Origin: Bauldia sp.
Lineage (GTDB): Bacteria; Pseudomonadota; Alphaproteobacteria; Rhizobiales; Kaistiaceae
Length of the DNA: 64,000 bases
Direction: 5' to 3'
Assembly: GCA_028284325.1 (NCBI GenBank)
Contig: JANQRX010000002.1
Coordinates: 1-64,000 of the forward strand
The translations under genes were made by a program, and so were the position numbers. The notes beneath the pieces were generated by a model. It was not told the origin of the DNA and did no database searches. It saw nothing but the letters and a program-made list of their open reading frames with translations. Shown in pieces: positions 15,575-25,207 of this stretch (position 1 is the first letter of the stretch; each line of letters starts with the position of its first letter).

Positions 15575-16108
15575 ATGTCTCGTATTGGCAATAAGGCGAT
15601 CGAAATCCCGAGCGGTGTCAACGCGACGCTGGAGGGACAGACCGTGTCGGTGAAGGGGCCGAAAGGCGAACTCGCCGTCGTGCTGGTCGACAACGTGAGC
15701 GTGGCCATGGAGGACGGCTCGATCGCCGTCAATCCGCGCGACAACACGCGAAAGTCGCGCGCTGCCTGGGGTATGTCGCGGACGCTGGTCGCCAATCTGG
15801 TCGAGGGCGTGACCAAGGGATTCGAGCGGCGCATGGAGATCAGCGGCGTCGGTTACCGCGCCGCCGTGCAGGGCAAGGATCTGCAGCTCAGCCTCGGCTA
15901 CAGCCACGACATCAGGTTTCCGATTCCGGAAGGGATCAAGATCGAGTGCCCGAAGCCGACCGAGATCGTGGTGAGCGGCATCGACAAGCAGCAGGTCGGG
16001 CAGGTCGCGGCCGAAATCCGCGACTATCGCCGGCCGGAGCCCTACAAGGGCAAGGGCGTGAAATACGCGGACGAGTATGTCTTCCGCAAGGAAGGCAAGA
16101 AGAAGTAG
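15575..16108 (+). CDS. rplF: 50S ribosomal protein L6
   Basis: 177 aa, two copies of the L6 fold near the factor-binding site. It begins [15 protein letters not shown]. The C-terminal signature [16 protein letters not shown] is intact. It starts 33 bases after rpsH. Confidence 0.98.
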   Translation: MSRIGNKAIEIPSGVNATLEGQTVSVKGPKGELAVVLVDNVSVAMEDGSIAVNPRDNTRKSRAAWGMSRTLVANLVEGVTKGFERRMEISGVGYRAAVQGKDLQLSLGYSHDIRFPIPEGIKIECPKPTEIVVSGIDKQQVGQVAAEIRDYRRPEPYKGKGVKYADEYVFRKEGKKK

Positions 16109-16119
16109 CGAGCGGGACG

Positions 16120-16476
16120 ATGAGCAAGGCGACCGAAGCGCGACGTGTCGCGCGCGTGAGACGAGCGATCCGCAAGGCGGCCCGGGGACGGGCGCGGCTG
16201 AGCGTATTCCGCTCGTCCAAGCAGATTTACGCCCAGGTGATCGACGATGCCGCCGGGACGACGGTGGCGGCGGCCTCGACGCTGGACAAGGAACTTCGCG
16301 GAAAATTGAAGACCGGCGCGGATTCGGCGGCAGCCGGCGAAGTCGGCAAGCTTCTGGCGGCGCGGGCTGCCAAGGCCGGCGTCACCGACGTGGTGTTCGA
16401 TCGCGGGCGCTACCTCTATCACGGCCGCGTGAAGGCGCTGGCCGAAGGTGCGCGCGAAGGCGGATTGAATTTCTAG
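16120..16476 (+). CDS. rplR: 50S ribosomal protein L18
   Basis: 118 aa 5S rRNA-binding protein. It begins [20 protein letters not shown] and keeps [18 protein letters not shown] and [20 protein letters not shown]. Start chosen from position after rplF and homologue length. Confidence 0.97.
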   Translation: MSKATEARRVARVRRAIRKAARGRARLSVFRSSKQIYAQVIDDAAGTTVAAASTLDKELRGKLKTGADSAAAGEVGKLLAARAAKAGVTDVVFDRGRYLYHGRVKALAEGAREGGLNF

Positions 16477-16534
16477 GGCGTCTTGAACGGGCGCCGTTTA
16501 CGGACAATATCGGGTCAACGGAACCAGGCAGCAC

Positions 16535-17101
16535 ATGGCACGAGAGCGACGAGATCGCGACAGGGATCGCGAGGACAGCGAATTTGTCGACAAGCTGGTC
16601 CACATCAACCGCGTGGCCAAGGTGGTCAAGGGCGGCCGGCGCTTCGGATTCGCGGCGCTGGTGGTGATCGGCGACCAGAAGGGTCGCGTCGGCTACGGCC
16701 ACGGCAAGGCCCGCGAGGTGCCGGAGGCGATCCGTAAGGCGACCGACGCCGCCAAGCGCACGCTGATCCGTGTGCCTCTGCGCGAGGGGCGCACGCTCCA
16801 TCACGACGTGTTCGGTCGGCACGGCGCCGGCAAGGTGATCTGCCGCGCGGCACCGCCCGGCACCGGCATCATCGCCGGCGGGCCGATGCGCGCGGTGTTC
16901 GAGACGCTCGGCGTCCAGGACGTGGTCGCCAAGTCGGTCGGTTCGTCCAACCCCTACAACATGGTCCGCGCCACGTTCGACGCGCTGTCGCGCGAGGACA
17001 GCCCGCGCGGCGTCGCCGCCCGGCGTGGCCTCAAGGTTTCGGCCCTGCAGGCGCGCCGGCGCGAGGACGCGACCGTCGACCAGGTCGAGGAACAGGCGTA
17101 A
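16535..17101 (+). CDS. rpsE: 30S ribosomal protein S5
   Basis: 188 aa, slightly longer than E. coli S5 because of a charged N-terminal stretch ([20 protein letters not shown]). The double-stranded-RNA-binding domain is clear ([37 protein letters not shown]). S5 helps shape the mRNA entry channel and decoding fidelity. Confidence 0.98.
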   Translation: MARERRDRDRDREDSEFVDKLVHINRVAKVVKGGRRFGFAALVVIGDQKGRVGYGHGKAREVPEAIRKATDAAKRTLIRVPLREGRTLHHDVFGRHGAGKVICRAAPPGTGIIAGGPMRAVFETLGVQDVVAKSVGSSNPYNMVRATFDALSREDSPRGVAARRGLKVSALQARRREDATVDQVEEQA

Positions 17102-17113
17102 GCGAGGGCGACG

Positions 17114-17305
17114 ATGGCAGCCGCGAAAACCATTACGGTCGAGCAGACCGGGAGCCCGATGCGGCGCCCGAAGGATCAGCGGGCGACGCTGATCGGTCTC
17201 GGCCTCAACAAGATTCGCCGCCGCCGGACGCTGCCGGATACGCCGGCGGTGCGCGGCATGATCGCCAAGGTGTCCCACCTCGTGCGCGTCGTCGACGAGT
17301 CGTAG
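17114..17305 (+). CDS. rpmD: 50S ribosomal protein L30
   Basis: 63 aa. It matches the small L30/L7e family: [20 protein letters not shown], then [18 protein letters not shown]. It lies between rpsE and rplO as usual, with 12-base spacers on both sides. Confidence 0.96.
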   Translation: MAAAKTITVEQTGSPMRRPKDQRATLIGLGLNKIRRRRTLPDTPAVRGMIAKVSHLVRVVDES

Positions 17306-17317
17306 GAGTCGATTGCG

Positions 17318-17797
17318 ATGAAACTCAACGAATTGTCCGATCGTGACGGCGCGCGGCGCAGCCGCACCCGGGTCGGGCGCGGCACCGGCTCCGGCAAGGG
17401 CAAGACTGCCGGCCGTGGCATGAAGGGCCAGAAATCGCGCTCCGGCGTCGCCCTCAAGGGGTTCGAGGGCGGCCAGATGCCGCTGCACCGGCGTTTGCCG
17501 AAGCGCGGCTTCAACAATATCTTTGCCAAGGACTTCAACGAGGTCGGTCTCGGCCGCATCCAGCAGGCGATCGACGCCGGCAAGCTGGACGCCGCCAAGC
17601 CGGTGACGGCCGAGACCCTGAAAGAGGCCGGTGTCATCCGCCGGCCAAAGGATGGTGTTCGCGTGCTTGGCAACGGCACGCTGACGACTGCGGTGACCCT
17701 GGAAGTCGCCGGCGCGAGCAAATCGGCGGCCGCGGCCATCGAGAGCGCCGGTGGAAAGCTGCAGATCGTGGGGGCGACGTCGGAAGCGGCCGGATAG
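17318..17797 (+). CDS. rplO: 50S ribosomal protein L15
   Basis: 159 aa. The glycine-rich N-terminal tail characteristic of L15 is present ([20 protein letters not shown]). The globular C-terminal domain follows ([19 protein letters not shown]). It is 18 bases before secY, the usual spc-operon coupling of ribosome and translocon genes. Confidence 0.98.
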   Translation: MKLNELSDRDGARRSRTRVGRGTGSGKGKTAGRGMKGQKSRSGVALKGFEGGQMPLHRRLPKRGFNNIFAKDFNEVGLGRIQQAIDAGKLDAAKPVTAETLKEAGVIRRPKDGVRVLGNGTLTTAVTLEVAGASKSAAAAIESAGGKLQIVGATSEAAG

Positions 17798-17815
17798 GCC
17801 GGGATCGGAGCGAAC

Positions 17816-19144
17816 ATGGCATCGGCCGCTGAACAGCTTGCCGCCAATATCAACTTCGGCGCCTTCGCCAAGGCCGAGGCGCTGCAGAAGCGCATCTGGT
17901 TCACGCTCGGCGCCCTGCTGATCTACCGGCTGGGGACCTACGTCCCGGTACCCGGCATCAATCCGGAAGCACTGGCGCAGGCCTTCGCCGCCCAGGAGGG
18001 CGGCATCATCGGCATGTTCAACATGTTTGCCGGCGGCGCCGTCGGGCGCATGGCGATCTTCGCGCTCGGCGTCATGCCCTACATCTCGGCCTCGATCATC
18101 ATGCAGCTGATGACGTCGATCGTGCCGACGCTCGAACAGCTCAAGAAAGAGGGCGAGCAGGGCCGCAAGGTCATCAACCAGTACACCCGCTACGGCACGG
18201 TCGGTCTCGCCGCGCTCCAGGCCTATGGCATCGCCGTCGGCCTGCAGGGTGGCGGCAACATCGTCATCAGCCCGGGCCTGTTCTTCATCCTGACCACCGT
18301 CATCACGCTGACGGGCGGCACCATCTTCCTGATGTGGCTGGGCGAGCAGATCACCGCCCGCGGCATCGGCAACGGCCTGTCGCTGATCATCTTCGCCGGC
18401 ATCGTCGCGGAACTGCCCGGCGCCATCGCCTCGACGCTGGAACTCGGCCGCGAGGGCGCCCTGCCGGTCGGTTTGATCATCGGTGTCGCCGTCATGGCGG
18501 TGGTGGTGATCGCGATCATCGTGTTCGTGGAACGCGCCCAGCGGCGGCTGATCATCCAGTATCCGAAGCGACAGGTCGGCAACCGCATGTTCCAGGGCGA
18601 ATCCTCGCACCTGCCGCTCAAGCTCAACACCGCCGGCGTCATCCCGCCGATCTTCGCGTCGTCGCTGCTTCTGCTGCCGACGACGATCGCCAACTTCAGC
18701 GCCGGCCAGGGGCCGGGCTGGCTCACCTCGATCACCGCGCTGGTGGGGCACGGACAGCCGCTCTACATGCTGATGTTCGGCGGCATGATCGTCTTCTTCG
18801 CCTTCTTCTACACTGCGATCGTCTTCAATCCCGACGACACGGCCGACAACCTCAAGAAGCACGGCGGCTTCATCCCGGGCATCCGGCCGGGCAAGAACAC
18901 GGCCAAATACATCGACTACGTGCTCACCCGGGTCACGACCGTGGGTGCGATCTATCTGTGCGCTGTCTGTCTCCTGCCGGAGTTCCTGATCGCCTATACC
19001 GGTGTGCCGTTCTATCTCGGCGGCACGTCGCTGCTGATCGTGGTCAATGTCGGTATGGATACGGTGTCGCAGGTCCAGGGCCATCTGCTGGCGCATCAGT
19101 ATGAGGGCCTGGTGAAGAAATCGAGACTGAAGGGTCGTCGCTGA
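17816..19144 (+). CDS. secY: Protein translocase subunit SecY
   Basis: 442 aa inner-membrane channel protein of the Sec translocon. About ten transmembrane segments can be drawn from the hydrophobic profile. Family stretches include GTYVPVPGIN near the N-terminus, ALGVMPYISASIIMQL (TM2 region), YPKRQVGNRMFQGESSHLPL (cytosolic loop) and PGIRPGKNTAKYID (C5 region that binds SecA and the ribosome). The stop overlaps adk (TGATG). Confidence 0.99.
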   Translation: MASAAEQLAANINFGAFAKAEALQKRIWFTLGALLIYRLGTYVPVPGINPEALAQAFAAQEGGIIGMFNMFAGGAVGRMAIFALGVMPYISASIIMQLMTSIVPTLEQLKKEGEQGRKVINQYTRYGTVGLAALQAYGIAVGLQGGGNIVISPGLFFILTTVITLTGGTIFLMWLGEQITARGIGNGLSLIIFAGIVAELPGAIASTLELGREGALPVGLIIGVAVMAVVVIAIIVFVERAQRRLIIQYPKRQVGNRMFQGESSHLPLKLNTAGVIPPIFASSLLLLPTTIANFSAGQGPGWLTSITALVGHGQPLYMLMFGGMIVFFAFFYTAIVFNPDDTADNLKKHGGFIPGIRPGKNTAKYIDYVLTRVTTVGAIYLCAVCLLPEFLIAYTGVPFYLGGTSLLIVVNVGMDTVSQVQGHLLAHQYEGLVKKSRLKGRR

Positions 19145-19722
19145 TGAGGCTGGTCCTGCTGGGGGCGCCGGGAGCCGGGAAGGGGACGCAGGCGCAATTC
19201 CTCGTCGACGCGCACGGGCTCGCCCATCTGTCGACGGGTGACATGCTGCGTGCGGCGACCGCCGCCGGGACCGAGGTCGGTCGCCGCGCCAAGGACATCA
19301 TGGATCGCGGGGATCTCGTCCCCGACGACGTGATGGTGGAGATCATCGCCGACCGGATCGACCAGCCGGATTGCGCCAAAGGGTTCATCCTCGACGGTTT
19401 TCCGCGGACGGTGGCGCAGGCGGAGGCCCTGGACGGTCTTCTGGAGACCCGTGGGCTGGCGCTCGACGCCGTCGTCCAGATCGCCGTCGACGAGGCGCTG
19501 CTGCTGGCGCGCATCGAAAAGCGCGCGGCCGAAACCGGCGGCGCCCGCGCCGACGACACCGCCGAAACCATGAAGAACAGGCTCGCCGTCTACCGTGAAC
19601 AGACGGCGCCGGTGGCCGCCTATTACGAGCGCAAGGGGGCGCTGAAGAGCGTGAACGGCATGCAGGACATCGCGGCCGTTCGCGACGAGATCGACGAGGT
19701 ACTCAAAGCGGTCGTTTCCTAG
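19144..19722 (+). CDS. adk: Adenylate kinase, short form
   Basis: 192 aa cytosolic enzyme making 2 ADP from ATP and AMP. P-loop GAPGAGKGT at residues 7-15. The AMP-binding helix region LSTGDMLRAA and the segment GFILDGFPRT are intact. There is no zinc-finger LID domain: between ARIEKRAAETGGARADD and ETMKNRLAVYREQT only the short linker of the short-type enzymes is present. It overlaps secY and is the last gene of the spc transcript. Confidence 0.98.
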   Translation: MRLVLLGAPGAGKGTQAQFLVDAHGLAHLSTGDMLRAATAAGTEVGRRAKDIMDRGDLVPDDVMVEIIADRIDQPDCAKGFILDGFPRTVAQAEALDGLLETRGLALDAVVQIAVDEALLLARIEKRAAETGGARADDTAETMKNRLAVYREQTAPVAAYYERKGALKSVNGMQDIAAVRDEIDEVLKAVVS

Positions 19723-19745
19723 GGCCTGACCGGCCCCGCGGTCTG

Positions 19746-19774
19746 TTGACGCGGACCGTGGAAATGGCTATCTA
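19746..19774 (+). promoter_or_regulatory. Strong promoter of the alpha operon (rpsM-rpsK-rpoA-rplQ)
   Basis: TTGACG (19746-19751), exactly 17 bases, then TATCTA (19769-19774). This is the best sigma70-like match seen in the ribosomal part. It begins 24 bases after the adk stop, so transcription of rpoA need not depend on the spc promoter. Start of transcription would be near 19781. Confidence 0.65.
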
Positions 19775-19801
19775 CCGCGCCAAATCTGAAACATCGGATG
19801 G

Positions 19802-19835
19802 CGGCGACGGTCGAGGTTCTCGGGCGCCGTTTTTT
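19802..19835 (+). promoter_or_regulatory. Terminator-like hairpin in the rpsM leader (candidate attenuator)
   Basis: A nested stem (CGGCG 19802-19806 with CGCCG 19825-19829; inner CGAG 19812-19815 with CTCG 19819-19822) is followed by six T (19830-19835). It lies between the promoter at 19746-19774 and the rpsM start at 19892. A second small hairpin (GTTCCG-ACAC-CGGAAC, 19840-19855) follows immediately. Because it is downstream of the promoter it would attenuate the alpha operon; it may also end read-through from the spc operon. The stem is interrupted, so efficiency is uncertain. Confidence 0.5.
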
Positions 19836-19891
19836 GTGCGTTCCGACACCGGAACCCGCGGCCGCCACGCCGACGACAGGAGATTACGAAC

Positions 19892-20260
19892 TTGGCCCGC
19901 ATCGCTGGCGTCAACATTCCGACGAACAAGCGCGTCCTGATCGCGCTGCAGTACATCCACGGCATCGGTCCGGCCAAGGCGCGGCAGATCGTGGACAAGG
20001 TCAACATCGCCCACGACCGGCGCACGAACGAGCTGAGCGACGTCGAGGTCGGCCAGATTCGCGACGTTATCGACCAGGAGCATCTGGTCGAGGGCGACCT
20101 GCGGCGCGAGGTGGCGATGAACGTGAAGCGGCTGATGGACCTCGGCTGCTACCGGGGCCTGCGCCATCGGCGCGGTCTGCCGGTGCGGGGCCAGCGCACG
20201 CACACCAATGCGCGCACGCGCAAGGGGCCGGCGAAGCCGATCGCGGGCAGGAAGAAGTAG
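19892..20260 (+). CDS. rpsM: 30S ribosomal protein S13
   Basis: 122 aa protein of the 30S head that contacts tRNA and L5. It has a TTG start: the family N-terminus [15 protein letters not shown] is read from TTG at 19892, with AGGAG (19878-19882) upstream and no in-frame ATG nearby. The helix-two-turn-helix motif ([14 protein letters not shown]) and the C-terminal [14 protein letters not shown] are conserved. First gene of the alpha operon. Confidence 0.97.
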   Translation: MARIAGVNIPTNKRVLIALQYIHGIGPAKARQIVDKVNIAHDRRTNELSDVEVGQIRDVIDQEHLVEGDLRREVAMNVKRLMDLGCYRGLRHRRGLPVRGQRTHTNARTRKGPAKPIAGRKK

Positions 20261-20362
20261 GAATTTCGCGCCGGGCAACGGCGCGGATCGGCGTCGCCAG
20301 GCGGCGCCGTGGTGGAGCCGCCGGGATTACGGCGGTGCGGAGATCACAGACACGGGACGACC

Positions 20363-20752
20363 ATGGCAAGAGATACATCACGCGTGCGCCGCCGGGAGCG
20401 CAAGAACATCACGGCCGGCGTGGCGCACGTCAATTCCAGCTTCAACAACACCATGATCACCATCACCGACGCGCAGGGGAATGCGATCTCCTGGTCGTCG
20501 GCGGGACTGATGGGGTTCAAGGGGTCGCGGAAGTCGACGCCCTACGCCGCCCAGATGGCGGCCGAGGATGCCGGCAAGAAGGCGGCCGAACACGGCATGA
20601 AGACCCTCGAAGTCGAGGTTTCGGGACCCGGATCGGGGCGCGAATCGGCGCTCCGGGCCTTGCAAGCGGCGGGGTTCGTCATCACATCCATTCGCGACGT
20701 GACGCCGATCGCCCATAACGGCTGCCGGCCGCGCAAGCGTCGTCGGGTCTGA
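20363..20752 (+). CDS. rpsK: 30S ribosomal protein S11
   Basis: 129 aa platform protein of the 30S subunit. [20 protein letters not shown] is the correct N-terminus; an upstream in-frame GTG extension is unsupported. Conserved parts: [31 protein letters not shown], and the C-terminal [13 protein letters not shown] 102-base spacer separates it from rpsM. Unlike E. coli there is no rpsD before rpoA, normal for this class. Confidence 0.97.
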   Translation: MARDTSRVRRRERKNITAGVAHVNSSFNNTMITITDAQGNAISWSSAGLMGFKGSRKSTPYAAQMAAEDAGKKAAEHGMKTLEVEVSGPGSGRESALRALQAAGFVITSIRDVTPIAHNGCRPRKRRRV

Positions 20753-20844
20753 CGCCCGGTCCCCCGTTCTGAAGAGTTCGTCGCGGCGGATGACGCCGCG
20801 CCGCGCCGCCCGCGAGCGGCGCCGATACCCGAAAGGATTGGCCT

Positions 20845-21864
20845 GTGACGATACAGAAAAACTGGCAGGAACTGATCAAGCCGAACAAGCTGGAGATCTC
20901 GACCGACGAGGCGTCGCACCGCTTCGCGACGGTGGTGGCCGAGCCGCTTGAGCGTGGCTTCGGCCTGACGCTGGGCAATGCGTTGCGGCGCGTGCTCCTC
21001 TCCTCGCTCCAGGGCGCGGCGGTCAAGGCGGTCCAGATCGACGGCGTCCTGCACGAGTTCTCCTCGATCGCGGGCGTGCGCGAGGACGTCACCGACATCG
21101 TTCTCAACATCAAGGAAATCGCCATCCGCATGCCGGGCGAGGGGCCGAAGCGCATGGTCGTGCGCAAGCAGGGGCCGGGCGTGGTGACGGCGGGCGACAT
21201 CCAGACGGTGAGCGATATCGAAATCCTCAATCCCGATCTCGTCCTGTGCACGCTCGATGAGGGCACCGAAATTCGCATGGAGTTCACGGTCGACGCCGGC
21301 AAGGGCTACATCACCGGCGACCGCAACCGCCCCGAGGACGCGCCGATCGGGCTGATCCCGGTGGACAGCCTCTATTCGCCGGTCAAGAAGGTTTCCTATC
21401 GCGTTGAAAACACACGTGAAGGCCAGGTTCTCGACTACGACAAGCTGACCCTCTCGGTGGAGACCGACGGTTCGATCCGGGCTGATGATGCGGTGGCCTA
21501 TGCCGCCCGCATCCTCCAGGACCAGCTCTCCATCTTCGTGAACTTCGAGGAGCCGGAGAAGGAGGTCGCCGAGGTCGCGATCCCCGAGCTTGCCTTCAAT
21601 CCCGCGCTCCTGAAGAAGGTCGACGAACTGGAGCTTTCGGTGCGTTCGGCCAACTGCCTGAAGAACGACAACATCGTCTACATCGGCGACCTGATCCAGA
21701 AGTCGGAAGCCGAGATGCTGCGGACGCCGAACTTCGGTCGGAAATCCCTCAATGAAATCAAAGAGGTGCTGGCGCAGATGGGCCTGCATCTCGGCATGGA
21801 AGTTGCGAACTGGCCGCCTGAGAACATCGACGATCTGGCCAAACGCTACGAAGACCATTACTAA
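20845..21864 (+). CDS. rpoA: RNA polymerase alpha subunit
   Basis: 339 aa. The N-terminal assembly domain ([31 protein letters not shown]) is joined by a linker to the C-terminal DNA- and activator-contacting domain ([39 protein letters not shown]). The GTG start at 20845 follows the SD GAAAGGA. A 92-base spacer after rpsK holds no obvious terminator. Confidence 0.99.
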   Translation: MTIQKNWQELIKPNKLEISTDEASHRFATVVAEPLERGFGLTLGNALRRVLLSSLQGAAVKAVQIDGVLHEFSSIAGVREDVTDIVLNIKEIAIRMPGEGPKRMVVRKQGPGVVTAGDIQTVSDIEILNPDLVLCTLDEGTEIRMEFTVDAGKGYITGDRNRPEDAPIGLIPVDSLYSPVKKVSYRVENTREGQVLDYDKLTLSVETDGSIRADDAVAYAARILQDQLSIFVNFEEPEKEVAEVAIPELAFNPALLKKVDELELSVRSANCLKNDNIVYIGDLIQKSEAEMLRTPNFGRKSLNEIKEVLAQMGLHLGMEVANWPPENIDDLAKRYEDHY

Positions 21865-21894
21865 GCGCGCCGAGTACGCGGGAGTTGCACCGTC

Positions 21895-22335
21895 ATGCGT
21901 CATCGGAAATCCGGCCGGAAGCTGAACCGGACGTCCAGCCATCGCAAGGCGATGTTCGCCAACATGGCGGCGTCGCTGATCAGGCACGAGCAGATCGTCA
22001 CGACGCTGCCCAAGGCCAAGGAGCTGCGTCCGATCGTGGAGAAGCTGGTGACGCTCGCCAAGCGCGGCGGCCTCCACGCCCGGCGGCAGGCGGTCGCCAA
22101 CCTTCGCGACGAGGCGATGGTGCGCAAGCTGTTCGACACGCTGGGCCCGCGCTACCAGGACCGCAACGGCGGCTATACCCGGGTGCTGAAGGCGGGTTTC
22201 CGCTACGGCGACAGTGCGCCGGTGGCGGTCATCGAGTTCGTCGATCGCGACGAGGACGCCAAGGGCGCGGAGGACCGTGCCCGCCACGCGGCCGAACTGG
22301 AGGCCGAGGGCCAGACGGTCGAGGCCGCGGCCTGA
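21895..22335 (+). CDS. rplQ: 50S ribosomal protein L17
   Basis: 146 aa. It begins [20 protein letters not shown], the family signature. The core ends with [15 protein letters not shown] and [11 protein letters not shown] short acidic tail follows, as in many alphaproteobacteria. Last gene of the alpha operon, followed by a strong terminator. Confidence 0.98.
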   Translation: MRHRKSGRKLNRTSSHRKAMFANMAASLIRHEQIVTTLPKAKELRPIVEKLVTLAKRGGLHARRQAVANLRDEAMVRKLFDTLGPRYQDRNGGYTRVLKAGFRYGDSAPVAVIEFVDRDEDAKGAEDRARHAAELEAEGQTVEAAA

Positions 22336-22362
22336 TCCGCGCCCGACCCCGGTATCACAAAG

Positions 22363-22385
22363 AAGCGGCTACGGCCGCTTTTTTT
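22363..22385 (+). terminator. Intrinsic terminator of the alpha operon
   Basis: A 7-bp stem AAGCGGC / GCCGCTT with loop TACG and a run of seven T (22379-22385), 28 bases after the rplQ stop. A textbook rho-independent terminator. Confidence 0.92.
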
Positions 22386-22479
22386 GTCGGTTGGGGGGGT
22401 GTGATGCGGGTCATGGCTTCGCCCCATTTCGGGTAGCATTGTGGCCGTGGAGGGGCGGGCGCAAAGGGAGACAGTGTCG

Positions 22480-23886
22480 ATGCTTTCGAGGGCATTGATG
22501 GTGGCGGCGGCTCTGACCGTCGGGTTCGCCGCCGCCGCGCAGGAGCCGGTGCGGCAGGTGCCGGAGAGCGTGGCCGAGGTGCGGTTGTCGTTCGCGCCGA
22601 TCGTTCAGCGCGTCGCGCCGGCCGTGGTTAACGTCAGCGCATCGCGCGTGGTCGAGCGGCGCGTGTCACCGCTCTTCTCCGATCCCTTCTTCCAGCGCTT
22701 CTTCGGCAATCTCGGCCCCGGTGGGCCGGGCCAGCAGGTCCAGAGTTCGCTGGGATCGGGCGTGATCGTCGACCCGGCCGGGCTCGTGGTGACCAACAAC
22801 CATGTCATCGCCAATGCCGACGACGTGAAGGTGACGCTGTCCGACAAACGCGAGTTCGAGACCGAGGTCATCCTCAAGGACGAGCGCACCGACCTTGCGG
22901 TCCTGCGCCTGATCGAGGCGGACCCCGACCTGCCTTACGTCGACTTCGCCAATTCCGACGATCTGGCGGTCGGCGATCTGGTGCTGGCGATCGGTGATCC
23001 GTTCGGCGTCGGCCAGACGGTGACCAACGGCATCGTCTCGGCGTTGGCCCGCACCCAGATCGGCATCTCCGACTACCAGTTCTTCATCCAGACCGACGCC
23101 GCCATCAACCCCGGCAACTCGGGTGGTGCGCTCATCGACATGTCCGGTCATCTGGTCGGCGTGCCGACCGCGATCTATTCGCGCACGGGCGGCTCGCACG
23201 GCATCGGCTTCGCCATTCCCTCCAACATGGTGCGCGTGGTCGCCGAGTCCGCCCGCACCGGCGCGCATGTCCGCCTGCCGTGGGTCGGCGCCGCCTTCCA
23301 GGAGGTGACGGCCGACATCGCCGAGGGCCTCGGGATGGAACGGCCGCGCGGGGCGCTGGTGGCCGACGTGGTCGCGGACGGGCCGGCGGCACGCGCCGGG
23401 CTGCAGGTCGGCGATCTGGTGACGTCGATCGACGGGGTCGACGTCGATGATCCGAGCAGCATCAACTATCGCGTCGCGACCAAGGGGATCGGCGGCGACG
23501 CTACGCTGGGCGTCATCCGCAACGGTCGCGAATATGTGGCCACCCTCGCGCTGGAGGCGGCGCCCGAGACGGTGCCGCGCGACGAGATGCAGATCCGCGG
23601 CACCTCGCCGCTGACCGGCGTGACCGTCGCCAATCTGTCGCCGGCGCTGGCCGAGGAGATCGCCTTTCGCGGCAGGCCGGAGGGCGTCGTGATCGTCGAT
23701 GTCGACGCCACGTCGCCGGCCGCCCGCGCCGGATTCGCCCGCGGCGACGTCGTGGTCGATGTGAACGGGATCGCCATCGCCTCGACACGGGAGCTCGCCT
23801 CGGCCGCGGCGGTGCGCCCGCCGATCTGGCGCCTGACCATCCGGCGCAACGGACAAATCCTGCAATCGCAGTTCAGAGGGGGCTGA
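22480..23886 (+). CDS. Periplasmic Do-type serine protease (HtrA/DegP family) with two PDZ domains
   Basis: 468 aa from ATG 22480, chosen because GGGAG at 22466-22470 is nine bases upstream; a GTG two codons earlier is less well spaced. A signal peptide covers about residues 1-20 (cleavage near AAAA-QEP). The trypsin-like domain has the triad His108 (TNNHVIA), Asp138 (ERTDLAVL) and Ser214 (NPGNSGGALI). PDZ1 lies around residues 265-360 and PDZ2 around 370-465. Such enzymes degrade or refold damaged envelope proteins. It sits alone between the rplQ terminator and rarA, with only seven bases before rarA, so the two may be cotranscribed. Which of DegP, DegQ or MucD it matches cannot be said. Confidence 0.93.
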   Translation: MLSRALMVAAALTVGFAAAAQEPVRQVPESVAEVRLSFAPIVQRVAPAVVNVSASRVVERRVSPLFSDPFFQRFFGNLGPGGPGQQVQSSLGSGVIVDPAGLVVTNNHVIANADDVKVTLSDKREFETEVILKDERTDLAVLRLIEADPDLPYVDFANSDDLAVGDLVLAIGDPFGVGQTVTNGIVSALARTQIGISDYQFFIQTDAAINPGNSGGALIDMSGHLVGVPTAIYSRTGGSHGIGFAIPSNMVRVVAESARTGAHVRLPWVGAAFQEVTADIAEGLGMERPRGALVADVVADGPAARAGLQVGDLVTSIDGVDVDDPSSINYRVATKGIGGDATLGVIRNGREYVATLALEAAPETVPRDEMQIRGTSPLTGVTVANLSPALAEEIAFRGRPEGVVIVDVDATSPAARAGFARGDVVVDVNGIAIASTRELASAAAVRPPIWRLTIRRNGQILQSQFRGG

Positions 23887-23893
23887 GGGGACC

Positions 23894-25207
23894 GTGAGCC
23901 TGTTCGAGGCGGCGGGGCTGGACGAGTCGTCGCCGCGCCCGCTGGCCGACCGCCTGCGGCCGGCCAGTCTCGACGACGTGGTCGGCCAGGACCATCTCCT
24001 CGGTCCCGACGGCGCGATCCGCCGCGGGCTGGAAACCGGCACGCTGGGCTCCATGATCTTCTGGGGGCCCCCCGGTACCGGCAAGACGACGGTCGCGCGC
24101 CTGCTGGCGAGCGGAACCGATCTGACCTTCGAGCAGGTGTCGGCGGTCTTCTCCGGCGTTGCCGACCTGAAGAAGGTCTTCGAGGTTGCGCGCGGGCGGC
24201 GTCAGGCCGGGCAGGGAACGCTGCTGTTCGTCGACGAAATCCACCGGTTCAACCGCGCCCAGCAGGATTCGTTCCTGCCGGTGATGGAAGACGGCACGGT
24301 CATCCTCGTCGGAGCGACGACCGAGAATCCGTCGTTCGAGCTGAACGCAGCGCTCCTGTCGCGGGCGCGGGTGCTGGTCTTCAAGCCGCTCGATGCGGCG
24401 GCGATCGGGGAGCTCCTACGCCGCGCCGAAGCCGCCGAGGATCGCCCGCTGCCCCTCGACGAAGCTGCCCGGGAGATGCTCGTCGGCATGGCCGAGGCCG
24501 ACGGTCGCGCGGCCCTGACGCTGGCCGAGGAAGTTTGGCGGGCGGCGCGCGAGGGCGAGACCTTCGATCCCGCCGGCCTGCAGGAGGTCGTCCAGCGCCG
24601 TGCACCGCTCTACGACAAGTCGCAGGACGGTCACTACAATCTGATCTCGGCGCTCCACAAGGCCGTTCGCGGCTCCGATCCCGACGCTTCGCTCTACTAT
24701 CTGGCGCGGATGCTGGTCGCCGGCGAGCAGCCGCTCTATATCGGCCGCCGCCTGGTGCGCATGGCGATGGAAGATATCGGCCTCGCCGACCCACAGGCGT
24801 TGCAGATCGCGCTCGCGGCCAAGGACGCCTACGACTATCTGGGATCGCCGGAGGGCGAGCTGGCGCTGGCGGAGGCGACCGTCTATCTCGCGACGGCGCC
24901 GAAATCGAACGCCATCTACGCCGCGTTCAAGTCGGCGACGGCGACCGCGCGCGAGTCCGGCTCGCTGGCGCCGCCGAAGACCATCCTCAACGCGCCGACG
25001 CGGCTGATGAAGGACGAGGGCTACGGCGCCGGCTATCGTTACGACCACGACGAGCCGCAAGCCTTCTCCGGCCAGGACTACTTCCCCGAGGCGCTCGGCC
25101 GTCAGGCCTTCTACGCACCGACCGAACGGGGCTTCGAGCGCAAGATCGGCGAACGCATCGCTTACTGGGCGAAGCTGCGCCGCGAGCGTGGGGGCGAGGG
25201 CGGATGA
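23894..25207 (+). CDS. rarA: Replication-associated recombination protein A (AAA+ ATPase)
   Basis: 437 aa, GTG start after GAGGGG. RarA/MgsA acts at stalled replication forks with SSB. The N-terminal clamp-loader-like block RPLADRLRPASLDDVVGQDH is typical. Walker A GPPGTGKTT (about residues 57-65), Walker B LFVDEIHRFNRAQQD, sensor 1 GATTENPSFE. The C-terminal tetramerisation part includes YDKSQDGHYNLISALHKAVRGSDPDA. Its TGA overlaps the next start (ATGA). Confidence 0.97.
   Translation: MSLFEAAGLDESSPRPLADRLRPASLDDVVGQDHLLGPDGAIRRGLETGTLGSMIFWGPPGTGKTTVARLLASGTDLTFEQVSAVFSGVADLKKVFEVARGRRQAGQGTLLFVDEIHRFNRAQQDSFLPVMEDGTVILVGATTENPSFELNAALLSRARVLVFKPLDAAAIGELLRRAEAAEDRPLPLDEAAREMLVGMAEADGRAALTLAEEVWRAAREGETFDPAGLQEVVQRRAPLYDKSQDGHYNLISALHKAVRGSDPDASLYYLARMLVAGEQPLYIGRRLVRMAMEDIGLADPQALQIALAAKDAYDYLGSPEGELALAEATVYLATAPKSNAIYAAFKSATATARESGSLAPPKTILNAPTRLMKDEGYGAGYRYDHDEPQAFSGQDYFPEALGRQAFYAPTERGFERKIGERIAYWAKLRRERGGEGG

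Noticed and set aside
16382-19096. 904-codon minus-strand frame opposite rplR to secY
   Set aside because: Antisense shadow caused by high third-position GC; crosses seven well-supported ribosomal and secY genes.
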